A DNA stretch of 64,000 nucleotides. Origin: Corynebacterium sp. HMSC074A01 (GTDB taxonomy: Bacteria > Actinomycetota > Actinomycetes > Mycobacteriales > Mycobacteriaceae). Under the pieces are notes generated by a model that saw nothing but the letters and a program-made list of their open reading frames with translations, searched no databases and was not told the origin of the DNA. Location: contig NZ_KV825608.1 of the NCBI RefSeq assembly GCF_001831515.1, positions 15,309 to 79,308 of the forward strand, read 5' to 3'. Positions within the stretch are counted from its first letter, which is position 1. The number at the start of each line of letters is the position of its first letter. The translations under genes were made by a program, and so were the position numbers. Of the stretch, positions 16,287-25,347 are shown in pieces.

Positions 16287-17312
16287 ATGAAGAAAAAGCT
16301 GACGTCAGTTGAGATTTGCGCAGGTGCCGGTGGTCAGGCGTTAGGCCTGGAACAGGCTGGATTCGACCACAGCGCTGTTGTAGAAATTGATGACCACGCG
16401 GTTGCAACGCTTCGCGCCAATCGTCCGGAGTGGAATGTTATCCACCAGGATGTCTTAGAGTTCGACATCTCCCCCTACACCGAAGATCTCGATCTTTTTG
16501 CGGGAGGTGTCCCCTGCCCTCCTTTTTCCATTGCCGGTAAGCAGCTCGGTCAGGACGACGAACGCGATCTTTTCCCACGCGCAATTGAGCTGATCGCCGA
16601 GGCTCACCCTAAAGCTGTCATGCTTGAAAACGTCAGGGGCTTGGCGCAGCCCCGCTTTGCGGCTTATCGAAGTCAGCTCGTCAGCCAACTCGCGGATCTG
16701 GGCTACCAATCACATTGGGAACTCATCACCGCGGCCGACTATCAGGTGCCTCAGCTTCGGCCACGCTTTATTCTCGTTGCACTCAAAGACGAGTACGCGG
16801 AATACTTCGCCTGGCCCGAACCTGTAGGCACCAGAACAACTGTGGGTGAGGCGCTTGAGCCGCTCATGGCCGAGAATGGCTGGCCTGGCGCAAAGGCATG
16901 GGCGAAGCAGGCCAACAATATAGGCCCCACCCTAGTTGGCGGTTCGAAGAAGCACGGTGGCCCTGACGTTGGCCCGTCGCGGGCACGGGAAGCCTGGAAG
17001 AAACTCGGTGTGCGGGGCACCAGTATCGCGGAGGAACCTCCTGCCGCAGATTTCCCAACAGATCTCCAGGAGGAGCTTCCTCGCCTTACTGTAAAAATGG
17101 GCGCAGTGATCCAGGGCTTCCCTGCAGAGTGGAAGTGGGAAGGCGGCAAAACCGCCGCCTGGAAGCAAGTGGGCAATGCCTTCCCGCCACCGGTCGCACA
17201 GGCTATTGGTACTCGCATCGCGGCTGCGTTGCAGAAAGAACCGCTGGCCCAGCTCGCACCCGCGACTCCGATCATCCCCGACCTGCCGCTCCTGGAAGAG
17301 ATTTCATCATGA
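16287..17312 (+). CDS. DNA (cytosine-5) methyltransferase of an NgoMIV-type system
   Basis: A 341-aa C5-cytosine methyltransferase that protects the host sites of the paired nuclease. Motif I is EICAGAGGQALGLEQAGF (residues 9-26), motif IV GGVPCPPFS with catalytic Cys77, motif VI ENVRG, motif VIII QLRPRF, and the C-terminal motifs IX (LTVKMGAVIQGFP) and X (QVGNAFPPPVAQAIG). Its TGA overlaps the ATG of the nuclease gene (ATGA at 17309-17312), so translation of the nuclease is coupled to that of the methylase. From its partner the target should be GCCGGC; this is inference. Confidence 0.93.
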   Translation: MKKKLTSVEICAGAGGQALGLEQAGFDHSAVVEIDDHAVATLRANRPEWNVIHQDVLEFDISPYTEDLDLFAGGVPCPPFSIAGKQLGQDDERDLFPRAIELIAEAHPKAVMLENVRGLAQPRFAAYRSQLVSQLADLGYQSHWELITAADYQVPQLRPRFILVALKDEYAEYFAWPEPVGTRTTVGEALEPLMAENGWPGAKAWAKQANNIGPTLVGGSKKHGGPDVGPSRAREAWKKLGVRGTSIAEEPPAADFPTDLQEELPRLTVKMGAVIQGFPAEWKWEGGKTAAWKQVGNAFPPPVAQAIGTRIAAALQKEPLAQLAPATPIIPDLPLLEEISS

Positions 17313-18193
17313 CAATGCACCCTGCACTCATCACCGCTGCGCGGCAGAACCTCCACCGGGAGCTAGTCGATAGCGGAACGCTGACCATCGCGGAAACGAC
17401 GCTTGGCCGGGTAGCTTCAAATGCTGATCGGAGCCAAGCCACCTCCCGCCGACTCTCTTTGCACGTCGCCGAGCAGCTTCATGCGCATACTGCTGTAAAA
17501 AGCGCGGGCCAAACCGCTGGTGCAGGATTCGAACGCATCGTCGCCGATTTCTTGCGGGCTACGTTTCCGAAGATGCAATCCGCTCGTCCAGGCGATTGGA
17601 CAATCCTTAACGTAGGTAGCTCTCGGCGAAAAGATCACCTCTCCGCGTATGAGCCTTACACGCATCTGGCCGACCTCGCCGAGGCGATTCGTTTGAACCC
17701 CGAAATCGGTGCCTCGCTTGGCAATAACTACGTCATTTCCCCGGACATCCTCGTCCTGCGGGAGGCTTTACCCGATAGCACCTTGAATAGAGATCTCAAG
17801 GTGGTTGATGACCACTCAGGATTGCTTTCCCCAGTGCGTGCTACAAACCGCAATTCTCCAACTCAGCACGTTCACGCGGTTATTTCCTGCAAGTGGACAA
17901 TGCGCAGCGACCGATCCCAAAATACACGCGCGGAGGCACTGAATCTCATCCGCAACAGGAAAGGACGATCTCCGCACATCATCGCTGTCACAAACGAACC
18001 CACGATGAGTAGAATCGCTAGCCTTGCCCTCGGCACCGGCGACATTGACATGGTGTACCACGTCGCACTCAATGAGCTGATGCTAGCAATCGAGGATGAA
18101 GGTAGCGATGACGCGAAGGAGCTCCTCGAGACACTGGTACATGGCAACCGATTGCGAGATATCGGTGACCTCCCACTCGACCTATCGGTCTAA
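17309..18193 (+). CDS. Type II restriction endonuclease, NgoMIV family
   Basis: A 294-aa nuclease (NgoMIV is 286 aa). Shared stretches are RVASNADRS, the SAGQTAGAGFE segment, RPGDW, the catalytic ISPDI (Asp146) and SCKW (Lys195), the recognition block RSDRSQN (residues 199-205) and the C-terminal LRDIGDLPLDLSV. NgoMIV is a tetramer that cuts GCCGGC; the same target is expected since the RSDR contact residues are kept. ATG 17309 overlaps the methylase stop; ATG 17315 is an alternative. The gene pair is less G/C-rich than neighbours, consistent with transfer. Confidence 0.92.
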   Translation: MTMHPALITAARQNLHRELVDSGTLTIAETTLGRVASNADRSQATSRRLSLHVAEQLHAHTAVKSAGQTAGAGFERIVADFLRATFPKMQSARPGDWTILNVGSSRRKDHLSAYEPYTHLADLAEAIRLNPEIGASLGNNYVISPDILVLREALPDSTLNRDLKVVDDHSGLLSPVRATNRNSPTQHVHAVISCKWTMRSDRSQNTRAEALNLIRNRKGRSPHIIAVTNEPTMSRIASLALGTGDIDMVYHVALNELMLAIEDEGSDDAKELLETLVHGNRLRDIGDLPLDLSV

Positions 18194-18207
18194 CTATCTG
18201 TACCCCA

Positions 18208-18834
18208 ATGCCCCGCCAATGGCTCTTCCTGATGCCCTGCGCCCTCGGCGCACTCGGGCTCTTCCTCGCCCGCCGCGCCGGCGACGGCTCCCCCGGTTTC
18301 TTCGCCGCCACGCTCGCTACCGCCGCACTCTACGGTCTCGCCTGGTGGGTGTGGGGAAATCCTTCGGCGTTTGCCGGGCCGCGCAAGCTTAACGACGTCG
18401 CGCTCGGGGTCGCCTCCGGCCTCGCTTTAGCCCTAGTGTTTTTCCTCGGTGCGCTCGTCGTCGCCCGCATCCCGTTTTTGGCCGAGCCAGCGACGGAGCT
18501 GCTCGCTACTCCAGAGAAAGGCGGGCTCGCTCCCACTCTCGCCGTACTCGTGCTCAACGGGGTCGGCGAGGAGCTGGTCTACCGCGACATGGTGCCCCGC
18601 CAACTCCGCCTCTTAGGCATGAGCATGAACGCCCAAGCCTGGTTTTCCACCTTGCTCTACACGCTGATCACCGTGGCGATGGGCGTGCCACTTTTGCTCG
18701 TCGGTGCCTGCCTGCTCGGTGCGCTCGCGTTCGTGCTCGCCGCGCGCACCGGCAGGTGCCTCGCCCCAATCGCAGCACACCTGACCTGGAGTACCTCCAT
18801 GGCCCTGGTGCTGCCGCTGCTACTTACTCGCTGA
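18208..18834 (+). CDS. CPBP family intramembrane metalloprotease
   Basis: A 208-aa protein with about six transmembrane helices. The CAAX/Abi family motifs are present: GEELVYRDMVPRQL (EExxxR) and, near the end, the histidine motif AAHLTWS. The typical second FxxxH motif between them is not obvious, so activity is uncertain. Bacterial members process membrane peptides or give bacteriocin self-immunity. Its last 11 bp overlap the 3' end of mfd on the opposite strand. Confidence 0.8.
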   Translation: MPRQWLFLMPCALGALGLFLARRAGDGSPGFFAATLATAALYGLAWWVWGNPSAFAGPRKLNDVALGVASGLALALVFFLGALVVARIPFLAEPATELLATPEKGGLAPTLAVLVLNGVGEELVYRDMVPRQLRLLGMSMNAQAWFSTLLYTLITVAMGVPLLLVGACLLGALAFVLAARTGRCLAPIAAHLTWSTSMALVLPLLLTR

Positions 18835-21800
18835 CGGAGATCACTTTCTTCTTCTTGTGCTTCTCTGGTTGCGCAATGCCGTTGACGTCGATGGTGTCGA
18901 TGTCGAACATGCTGGAAAGGAAGTCGGCGACCCACTGCACGAGTTCGATGTCGCGCAGGTTCGGGCTGTTGATCGTCTTCGATTCGCGCGGCATGGGCAC
19001 TTGCAGCGTCTTCGCTGCGGCACGGTAGTTCGCCCCGGAGTAGAGGCGCTTGAGGCGCACCTGCTTGGAGTCGGGCAGCTCCACGGGGTGGAACTTGATG
19101 CGCGTGCCCTGCACCATGATGTCGGAGACGCCAGCCTTGCGCGCCTGGTGGCGCAGCCGCGCCACGGCCATGAGGCGATCGACTTCCACCGGCATGGGGC
19201 CGAAACGGTCCACCATTTCTTCTGCCACGCGGCGCAGGTCTTCCTCCTCGCGAGCCTCGGCGAGTTTGCGGTAGATCTCCAGGCGGAGGCGTTCGGCGTT
19301 GACGTAGGTGTCGGGGATGTGGGCGTCGACAGGCAGATCCACCCGGATTTCCTTCGGCCCCTGGTCGGTGCCGTCGACGGGGCCGCCGTCCAGCATGGTC
19401 TTGAAGGTCTCGACGGCCTCGCCGACCAGGCGGACGTACATGTCAAAGCCCACCCCAGCGATGTGGCCGGACTGCTCGGCACCCAGCACATTGCCGGCAC
19501 CGCGCATCTCCAGGTCCTTCTGCGCGACGGCGATGCCCGCGCCCAGGTCGTTGTTCTGGGCGATGGTGGACAGCCGGTCGTAGGAGGTCTCGGTGAGCGT
19601 CTTGTCCTTCGGGTAAAGGAAGTAGGCGTAGCCGCGCTCGCGGGAGCGGCCGACGCGCCCGCGCAGCTGGTGCAGCTGACTCAGGCCCATGTTCTGGGCG
19701 TTTTCCACGATCAGGGTGTTCGCGTTTGCGATGTCCAGGCCGGTTTCCACAATCGTGGTGCACACGAGCACGTCGTATTCGCGGTCCCAGAAGCCCTGCA
19801 CCGTCTGCTCGAGCACCTGCTCGCTCATCTGCCCGTGCGCGACCACCACGCGCGCCTCCGGCACGAGTTCGCGCAGGTTCCGCGCAGTCTTCTCGATGTC
19901 GGAGACCTTGTTGTGGATGTAGAAGACCTGCCCATCCCGCAGCAGCTCGCGACGGATCGCCGCCGCCACCTGCTTCTCCTCCTGCGGGCCCACGTACGTT
20001 AGCACCGGGTGGCGGTCCTCGGGCGGAGTCGTAATCGAGGTCATCTCGCGGATTCCGGTCAGGCTCATCTCCAGGGTGCGCGGGATCGGCGTCGCGGTCA
20101 TGGTGAGCACGTCCACGTGGCTCTTCAGCGCCTTGATGTGTTCCTTGTGCTCCACGCCGAAGCGCTGCTCCTCGTCCACGATGATCAGGCCGAGGTCCTT
20201 CCAGTGCACGCCGGTGGCGAGCAGGCGGTGCGTGCCAATGACGACGTCGACGGAACCGTCCGCCAGCCCGTCGGTAATCTCCTTCGCCTCCTTGGCGGAG
20301 GTGAAGCGGGAGAGCTCGCGCACCGTCACACCGAAGTTTTCCATCCGCTCAGCAAAGGTGGTGTAGTGCTGCTGGGCCAGCAAGGTGGTCGGCACGAGCA
20401 CGGCCACTTGCTTGCCGCCCTGCACCGCCTTGAAGGCAGCGCGGACCGCTACCTCCGTCTTGCCAAAGCCGACGTCGCCGACGATGACGCGGTCCATCGG
20501 CGTCGGCTTTTCCATGTCCTCCTTGACCGCCTCGATTGCGGCGAGCTGGTCCTCGGTTTCCACGAACGGGAAGGCGTCTTCCATCTCCTGCTGCCAGGGG
20601 GTGTCCGGGGCAAAGGCGTGGCCCGGCGCGGCTTGGCGCTTGGCGTAGAGCTCGATGAGCTCTCCGGCGATCTCGCGCACGGCGGCACGCGCCTTGCGTT
20701 TGGTGTTCTTCCAGTCCGAGCCGCCCATCTTGGACAGGTGCGGCTTCTCCCCGCCGGTGTATTTGCTCAACAGGTCGAGCGATTCCATGGGGACCCAGAG
20801 CTGGTCGCCGGGCTGGCCGCGCTTGGCCGCCTGGTATTCCAGGACGATGTACTCGCGCCGCGAGTCCTCGTCGCCGGTCTTGATGGTGCGCTCGGCCATC
20901 TTCACAAACTTGCCGATGCCGTGCGTGTCGTGCACGACGAAGTCGCCCGGAGTCAGCGCGAGCGGATCGACGCGGTTGCGCCTGCGCGGAGCGCGCCGCT
21001 TCGCGCCGGCGATGTCGCCGACGCGGTTACCGGTGACGTCGGTCTCCGTGACCACCACCAGGTTGGGACCCGGGAACACCACACCGGCGTGGCTGAGCGC
21101 TTGATAGAGGGTCACCGCGCCCTCAACGGGTTCGAGCCCATCGGTGGCGATCCGGGCAGACACCCCGTGCTCGCGCAGCCGCTCGGCAGTGCGCTCGATC
21201 GTGCCCTTGGCGGGTGCGACGAAGGCGACCTTGCCGTGGTTTTGCTGGACGTGCAGTTTCAACGTGGCGTAGAGCTGTTCGATCGCCTTCGGGTCGCCCT
21301 TCGGCGCGGGGGCGGGCTCGAATTCCAGGGGCAGGGTCTCCGTATCGTCAGCGGTGAACATGCCGGGCGGGGCGAACGTCCACCAGGCGTTGCCTGCCTT
21401 TCGCGCCGAGACTTCCAAAGACTCGTAGGAGCGAAACGACGACGCAGAAACATCAAGCCCCTCCACGGCGAGCGGGCCCTCCGCCCCCATGGCTGCGGCC
21501 TCCCAGCCCGCCTCGAGAAACTCCTGGTCGGTGACCTCCAAGTCCGCGATGCGGGAGCGTACCTTCTCCGGCGAAGTCACCAAGCAGATGGAGCCGGAGG
21601 GCAACAGCTCCGGCAAGACCGAATACGGCTGATCCGTGAGCGCGGGGATGAGCGCTTCCATGCCGTCGGCGTGCATGCCCTCGGACACGCGGGTGAGCAG
21701 CTGCACCAGGGTCGGGTTGGAGGGGAATTTCCGGGCGAGGGCGTCGGCTTTTTCGGACACGGTGACGTCGATAAGCAACTGCCTGGCGGGGAAGATTTCG

Positions 21801-22453
21801 ACGAGCTCGGTCTCTTCGATGGTGCGCTGGTCCGCGACCGCGAAGCTGCGGATGTCGGTGACCTCATCGCCCCAGAACTCGATGCGCACCGGGTGCTCGG
21901 CGGTGGTTGGGAAGACATCGATGATGCCGCCGCGGGTAGCGAAGTCCCCGCGCTTGGACACCATGTCGACGTGCTCGTAGGCGTAGTGGGAAATCTGCTC
22001 GGTGAGCTGCCCGAAGTCGTACTCGTGGTCGCGCTCGATGCGGATCGGCTCGATCTTCGGCAGCACCGGCTGGCAGGCGGCCCGCGCGGCGGCGACGATC
22101 ACCTGCGGCATCTCCCACAGCACCTTGGCGCGGCGGCCCACCACATCGGGAGCGGGCGACAGGCGCTCGTGCGGCAGCGTCTCATACGCCGGGAACTGCG
22201 CGACCTTGTCCGGACCCAACAGGGCTGCAAGCTCGGCGGAAAGGTCCTCCGCCTCGTGGCCCGTGGCTGTGATCACCAGCAGCGGCACCTCGCGCGCGAG
22301 CGCACCGGCGGCCCAGGCGCGCACCTGGTCGATCCCGGTCACGTGCAGCGTGTCCATCCCAATGTTGGCCACCAGCCCCTTGAGCTTGGGGTCGGTCAGG
22401 GCCATGGTGAGCAGCCCGCCGAGTGCAGGTGCCGAAGAGACAGTATTTGGCAT
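18824..22453 (-). CDS. mfd: Transcription-repair coupling factor
   Basis: A 1209-aa DNA translocase that removes RNA polymerase stalled at lesions and recruits UvrA. In order: UvrB-like N-terminal part (ending near [13 protein letters not shown]), an RNA-polymerase-interacting domain ([16 protein letters not shown]), and a RecG-like motor with Walker [12 protein letters not shown], Walker [24 protein letters not shown] and the QLRGRVGRS box, then the C-terminal inhibitory domain. ATG 22453 with AAGGA upstream; the open frame above it is the neighbouring gene's antisense or overlap. 4 bp after the TetR gene, so the two are cotranscribed. Confidence 0.98.
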   Translation of the reverse strand: MPNTVSSAPALGGLLTMALTDPKLKGLVANIGMDTLHVTGIDQVRAWAAGALAREVPLLVITATGHEAEDLSAELAALLGPDKVAQFPAYETLPHERLSPAPDVVGRRAKVLWEMPQVIVAAARAACQPVLPKIEPIRIERDHEYDFGQLTEQISHYAYEHVDMVSKRGDFATRGGIIDVFPTTAEHPVRIEFWGDEVTDIRSFAVADQRTIEETELVEIFPARQLLIDVTVSEKADALARKFPSNPTLVQLLTRVSEGMHADGMEALIPALTDQPYSVLPELLPSGSICLVTSPEKVRSRIADLEVTDQEFLEAGWEAAAMGAEGPLAVEGLDVSASSFRSYESLEVSARKAGNAWWTFAPPGMFTADDTETLPLEFEPAPAPKGDPKAIEQLYATLKLHVQQNHGKVAFVAPAKGTIERTAERLREHGVSARIATDGLEPVEGAVTLYQALSHAGVVFPGPNLVVVTETDVTGNRVGDIAGAKRRAPRRRNRVDPLALTPGDFVVHDTHGIGKFVKMAERTIKTGDEDSRREYIVLEYQAAKRGQPGDQLWVPMESLDLLSKYTGGEKPHLSKMGGSDWKNTKRKARAAVREIAGELIELYAKRQAAPGHAFAPDTPWQQEMEDAFPFVETEDQLAAIEAVKEDMEKPTPMDRVIVGDVGFGKTEVAVRAAFKAVQGGKQVAVLVPTTLLAQQHYTTFAERMENFGVTVRELSRFTSAKEAKEITDGLADGSVDVVIGTHRLLATGVHWKDLGLIIVDEEQRFGVEHKEHIKALKSHVDVLTMTATPIPRTLEMSLTGIREMTSITTPPEDRHPVLTYVGPQEEKQVAAAIRRELLRDGQVFYIHNKVSDIEKTARNLRELVPEARVVVAHGQMSEQVLEQTVQGFWDREYDVLVCTTIVETGLDIANANTLIVENAQNMGLSQLHQLRGRVGRSRERGYAYFLYPKDKTLTETSYDRLSTIAQNNDLGAGIAVAQKDLEMRGAGNVLGAEQSGHIAGVGFDMYVRLVGEAVETFKTMLDGGPVDGTDQGPKEIRVDLPVDAHIPDTYVNAERLRLEIYRKLAEAREEEDLRRVAEEMVDRFGPMPVEVDRLMAVARLRHQARKAGVSDIMVQGTRIKFHPVELPDSKQVRLKRLYSGANYRAAAKTLQVPMPRESKTINSPNLRDIELVQWVADFLSSMFDIDTIDVNGIAQPEKHKKKKVISVSE
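21767..21776 (+). repeat. GTCGATAAGC repeat, copy 5
   Basis: Inside mfd, read on the minus strand as Leu(CTT)-Ile-Asp. Confidence 0.7.
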
Positions 22454-22457
22454 GTAC

Positions 22458-23096
22458 TTAGTCGTCCTTACTTCCCTTTGTAGGCTCAATCTCAAAAGGC
22501 ACGATGTGCGGCTGTGCCTCCAGGCCGCGCAGCCCGTTCCAACACATGTTGGCAATGTGGGCTGCGGTTTCGTACTTGTCCGGCTGCCGCTTATCCAGCC
22601 ACCACAGGGCAGTATTGGACACCGTGCCAACGAGTGCCTGCCCGTACAACATGGCCACCGACGCATCTAATCCACGCTGCGTAAACGCCTGCTCCAACAG
22701 CGCGGAGACCTGCGAGGTCACCCGGTTAAGCAGCGTGGCGTACGAGGGCCTCTCCCCCGGCGGCTGGCCGCGCGCGATAATGATAAACCCGTCGGTTTCC
22801 TCCTCCACGTAGGTCAAGACGGCGACCACGCCTTTCTCGATGCGCTCGCGCCAACGGCCGTGCTGGATCACCGTGAAGATGCGCTCCTCCAGCTTCGCCA
22901 TCTCCTGCTCGATCACTGCGCGGTACAGGCCTTCCTTACCGCCGAAGTGCTCGTAGATGGCGGGCTTGGAGACCTCCGCGCGTGCGGCGAGCTCCTCGAC
23001 AGAAATGCCGTCGAGGCCGCGCTCCGCAAAGGCGGCGCAACCGACGTGGATGAGTTGGTCCCGACGCTGCGCGCCGGTCATTCGCTGACGAGCCAT
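22458..23096 (-). CDS. TetR family transcriptional regulator
   Basis: A 212-aa one-component repressor. The N-terminal HTH is clear (RRDQLIHVGCAAFAERGLDG, then AEVSKPAIYEHFGGKEGLY); the rest is the helical ligand-binding core, with SALLEQAFTQRGLD and the C-terminal ALWWLDKRQP. TAAGCT sits 7 nt before ATG 23096, giving a leaderless mRNA. It is followed after 4 bp by mfd, so the regulator probably also sets mfd expression, directly or by autoregulation. Ligand unknown. Confidence 0.92.
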   Translation of the reverse strand: MARQRMTGAQRRDQLIHVGCAAFAERGLDGISVEELAARAEVSKPAIYEHFGGKEGLYRAVIEQEMAKLEERIFTVIQHGRWRERIEKGVVAVLTYVEEETDGFIIIARGQPPGERPSYATLLNRVTSQVSALLEQAFTQRGLDASVAMLYGQALVGTVSNTALWWLDKRQPDKYETAAHIANMCWNGLRGLEAQPHIVPFEIEPTKGSKDD

Positions 23097-23103
23097 GCCA
23101 CCC

Positions 23104-23109
23104 AGCTTA
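23104..23109 (-). promoter_or_regulatory. -10 box of TetR-mfd
   Basis: TAAGCT on the minus strand, 7 nt before ATG 23096. Confidence 0.5.
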
Positions 23110-23157
23110 CGTTCCGCGCACCGCAGCCTGGTATTTAAGGTTTTGACAACCATGCGC

Positions 23158-23163
23158 TAGAAT
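23158..23163 (+). promoter_or_regulatory. -10 box of tRNA-Gln
   Basis: TAGAAT ends 12 nt before the tRNA 5' end. A TTGACA at 23143-23148 is too close (9 bp) to be its -35. Confidence 0.5.
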
Positions 23164-23175
23164 CGGTGCCTGCTG

Positions 23176-23247
23176 TTCCCCATGGTGTAATTGGCAACAC
23201 TACGGTTTTTGGTACCGTCATTCTAGGTTCGAGTCCTGGTGGGGAAG
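23176..23247 (+). tRNA. tRNA-Gln (anticodon UUG)
   Basis: 72-nt cloverleaf: acceptor TTCCCCA/TGGGGAA with discriminator G, anticodon stem ACGGT/ACCGT with loop TTTTGGT (anticodon TTG), T arm CTAGG-TTCGAGT-CCTGG. CCA not encoded. Confidence 0.95.
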
Positions 23248-23254
23248 CAACTAC

Positions 23255-23282
23255 CCGGCCCGCGACTCCGCGGGCCGGTTTT
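23255..23282 (+). terminator. Terminator after tRNA-Gln
   Basis: CCGGCCCGCG, loop ACTC, CGCGGGCCGG, then TTTT: a perfect 10-bp stem directly downstream of the tRNA. Confidence 0.9.
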
Positions 23283-23313
23283 CGTTCACGCCCCACCGGA
23301 AGGTTCGCTGTAT

Positions 23314-25347
23314 ATGCCCCGCCCTATTCACAGCTCAACCAAGTACGTCCCCGCACTTGACGGTATCCGCTCTATCGCGGTGCTGTTGGTGATTGCGTAC
23401 CACCTCAACCTTCCTGGCTTCGGCGGCGGGCTGCTTGGCGTCGGCGTGTTCTTCACGCTCTCTGGCTACCTCATCACCCTGAACCTGATGAACTCGCACC
23501 TGCGCCACGGCACCTTAAAGTTGCGCACGTTTTGGGTCCGCCGCTTCCGCAGGCTGGCGCCCGCCATGCTCACCACCGTGCTCGCAGTGCTCATCCTGAG
23601 CGTGGCTTTCGACGCCGCAAACCTCCGCACCCGGGCATTCGAGGCCTTAAGCTCCGTTGTCTACCTGAACAACTGGCACAACATCGCCACGGGCACCTCC
23701 TACTTCGACCGCTTCAATGGGCCGGGCCCCTTGGACCACATGTGGTCGCTGTCCATTGAGGAGCAGTTCTATCTCCTCTGGCCACTGGTGTTCTGGCTGC
23801 TGCTCAAGATCTTCCGCCGCCCGTGGCTCGTGGCAGCCGCAACGACTGTGCTCGCCGGAGCCTCTTTCGCCTGGATGTGGGTGCTCGCCCAGCCCGACGT
23901 TGACCCGACCCGCGTGTACGAGGGCACCGATACGCGCGCCGGCGGCCTGCTGCTCGGCGCAGTGCTGGCCATCATCGTTGCTTCTCGACGCCACGAGAAC
24001 AAAAAGGTCGCCAACTCCCCCATCGCCGGCACCCTGGTCGGCGCGGTGGGCTTCGGCGGCATCTTCGCGCTCAGCATGCTCGTGGCCCAGGAGAATATGT
24101 TCCTGTACAAGGGCGGGATCCTGCTGCTGAATGTGGCCACCGTCCTGGCGATCTACTCCGTGCTGGGCACGCGCGGGCCGTGGACCGCCATCTTGAGCTG
24201 GGAGCCGTTGCGCTGGATCGGCGAGCGCTCCTACGGCATCTACCTGTGGCACATGCCGGTGATCTACTTCATGCCTAAGACCTGGCTTACCGAGCACCTG
24301 TTCTGGGCCTCGGTGCTGGCCATCGGGCTGTCGGTGGTCCTCGCCGCGCTGAGCTGGACGCTATTTGAAAACCCGATCCGCCGCCACGGCGTGTTCGGCC
24401 CGCTGAAGAAATACAAGACACAGCCACTCCAGGCCCTGCGCCCGGCCTCGCTCGGCTCCATGATCACCCTGGTCAGCGTGATTTCCATCGGGATTATCGC
24501 CCTCTTCGCCCAGCAAGGCAGCAACGCACAGAAACCAGCGATGGCGCTGCCCGCCGAGGCCCAAAGTGGCGGCAGCCGCGAGCGCACACAAGAAGAAGCA
24601 ACCACCACCGAGGAGGCACCCGCCGCCACCTGGGAGGACCAGGACGCAGACACGACCATGGCGTGCAGGCAGGTCATCCACGTCGGCGACTCCACCTCGA
24701 TCGGCATGTTCGATCCGGGCCAGCTGCCCGAGGGCGCGGAAACGGCCATCGACCGCTACCTCGACGCCGGTGCCGAAAGCGTCGAGACCAGCGTCTTCGG
24801 CGCCCGCGCCACCAACCAGGGCTTCAACGGCAACGGCGAGAACTACCCTTCCGCCATCGAATCCGTCCAGGAGCTGCTCAACATGGGCGTGGCCGACGAG
24901 GGCACCTGCTGGGTCATCGCCACCGGCGTCAACGACGCGGCGAACGCGGACGCGGCGCGCTCCTACGGCTACGACCCGACGGGCGAGCTCGAGGAAAACA
25001 TCCGCAAGATGCTCGAGCTTCTCGACGGCTACCGCGTCATGTGGCCCACCGCCGCCACCGGCTCGCCATCAAACTCCTACTACGCCAACGAGAATATGGA
25101 GGAGTTCAACGCGGCGCTACGCAAGGTGGCCAAGGAGCGCAACGACGTCGTCGTCTACGACTGGGCGGCGGAAGCACGCGCCAACCTGGACTGGTTCCTC
25201 GCCGGCGACGAGGTGCACTACAACGCCGAGGGCAACGACATCCGCGGCATCCGTTTCGCCGCTGCCCTTGCCCACGCCTTCCCCGCCGGTGTTGAGACCG
25301 AGGACATCCCGAAGGATGCCGAGGTTAGCTCCGAGGGGCCGAAGTAG
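23314..25347 (+). CDS. OatA-like acyltransferase-3 / SGNH hydrolase fusion
   Basis: A 677-aa integral membrane O-acyltransferase. Residues ~1-385 are the 10-helix acyltransferase-3 domain: YVPALDGIRSIAVLLVIAYH with the conserved His, GVFFTLSGYLI, FWVRRFRRLAPAM. After a further helix (SLGSMITLVSVISIGIIALF) and a Glu/Thr/Ala linker comes an extracytoplasmic SGNH domain with GDSTSIG (nucleophile Ser), GVNDAA and DEVHYN (Asp/His). OatA-type enzymes move acetyl groups across the membrane onto wall glycans; in this group the acceptor could be peptidoglycan, arabinogalactan or trehalose mycolate, which cannot be told from sequence. ATG 23314 is set by the conserved start; 3' end overlaps the oxidase gene. 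Confidence 0.92.
   Translation: MPRPIHSSTKYVPALDGIRSIAVLLVIAYHLNLPGFGGGLLGVGVFFTLSGYLITLNLMNSHLRHGTLKLRTFWVRRFRRLAPAMLTTVLAVLILSVAFDAANLRTRAFEALSSVVYLNNWHNIATGTSYFDRFNGPGPLDHMWSLSIEEQFYLLWPLVFWLLLKIFRRPWLVAAATTVLAGASFAWMWVLAQPDVDPTRVYEGTDTRAGGLLLGAVLAIIVASRRHENKKVANSPIAGTLVGAVGFGGIFALSMLVAQENMFLYKGGILLLNVATVLAIYSVLGTRGPWTAILSWEPLRWIGERSYGIYLWHMPVIYFMPKTWLTEHLFWASVLAIGLSVVLAALSWTLFENPIRRHGVFGPLKKYKTQPLQALRPASLGSMITLVSVISIGIIALFAQQGSNAQKPAMALPAEAQSGGSRERTQEEATTTEEAPAATWEDQDADTTMACRQVIHVGDSTSIGMFDPGQLPEGAETAIDRYLDAGAESVETSVFGARATNQGFNGNGENYPSAIESVQELLNMGVADEGTCWVIATGVNDAANADAARSYGYDPTGELEENIRKMLELLDGYRVMWPTAATGSPSNSYYANENMEEFNAALRKVAKERNDVVVYDWAAEARANLDWFLAGDEVHYNAEGNDIRGIRFAAALAHAFPAGVETEDIPKDAEVSSEGPK

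Noticed and set aside
20009..22483. Long open frame on the plus strand across mfd
   Set aside because: Antisense shadow of a well-conserved gene in high-G/C DNA; no signal, domain or ribosome site. The same holds for long plus-strand frames opposite the surface-protein genes (52909-55077, 55840-57822).
22454..22666. N-terminal extension of mfd
   Set aside because: The extension overlaps the TetR gene in another frame and has no Mfd similarity; ATG 22453 with AAGGA upstream gives the usual length.
23143..23163. TTGACA as -35 of the tRNA-Gln promoter
   Set aside because: Only 9 bp separate it from the TAGAAT -10 box, too short for a sigma-70-type promoter.
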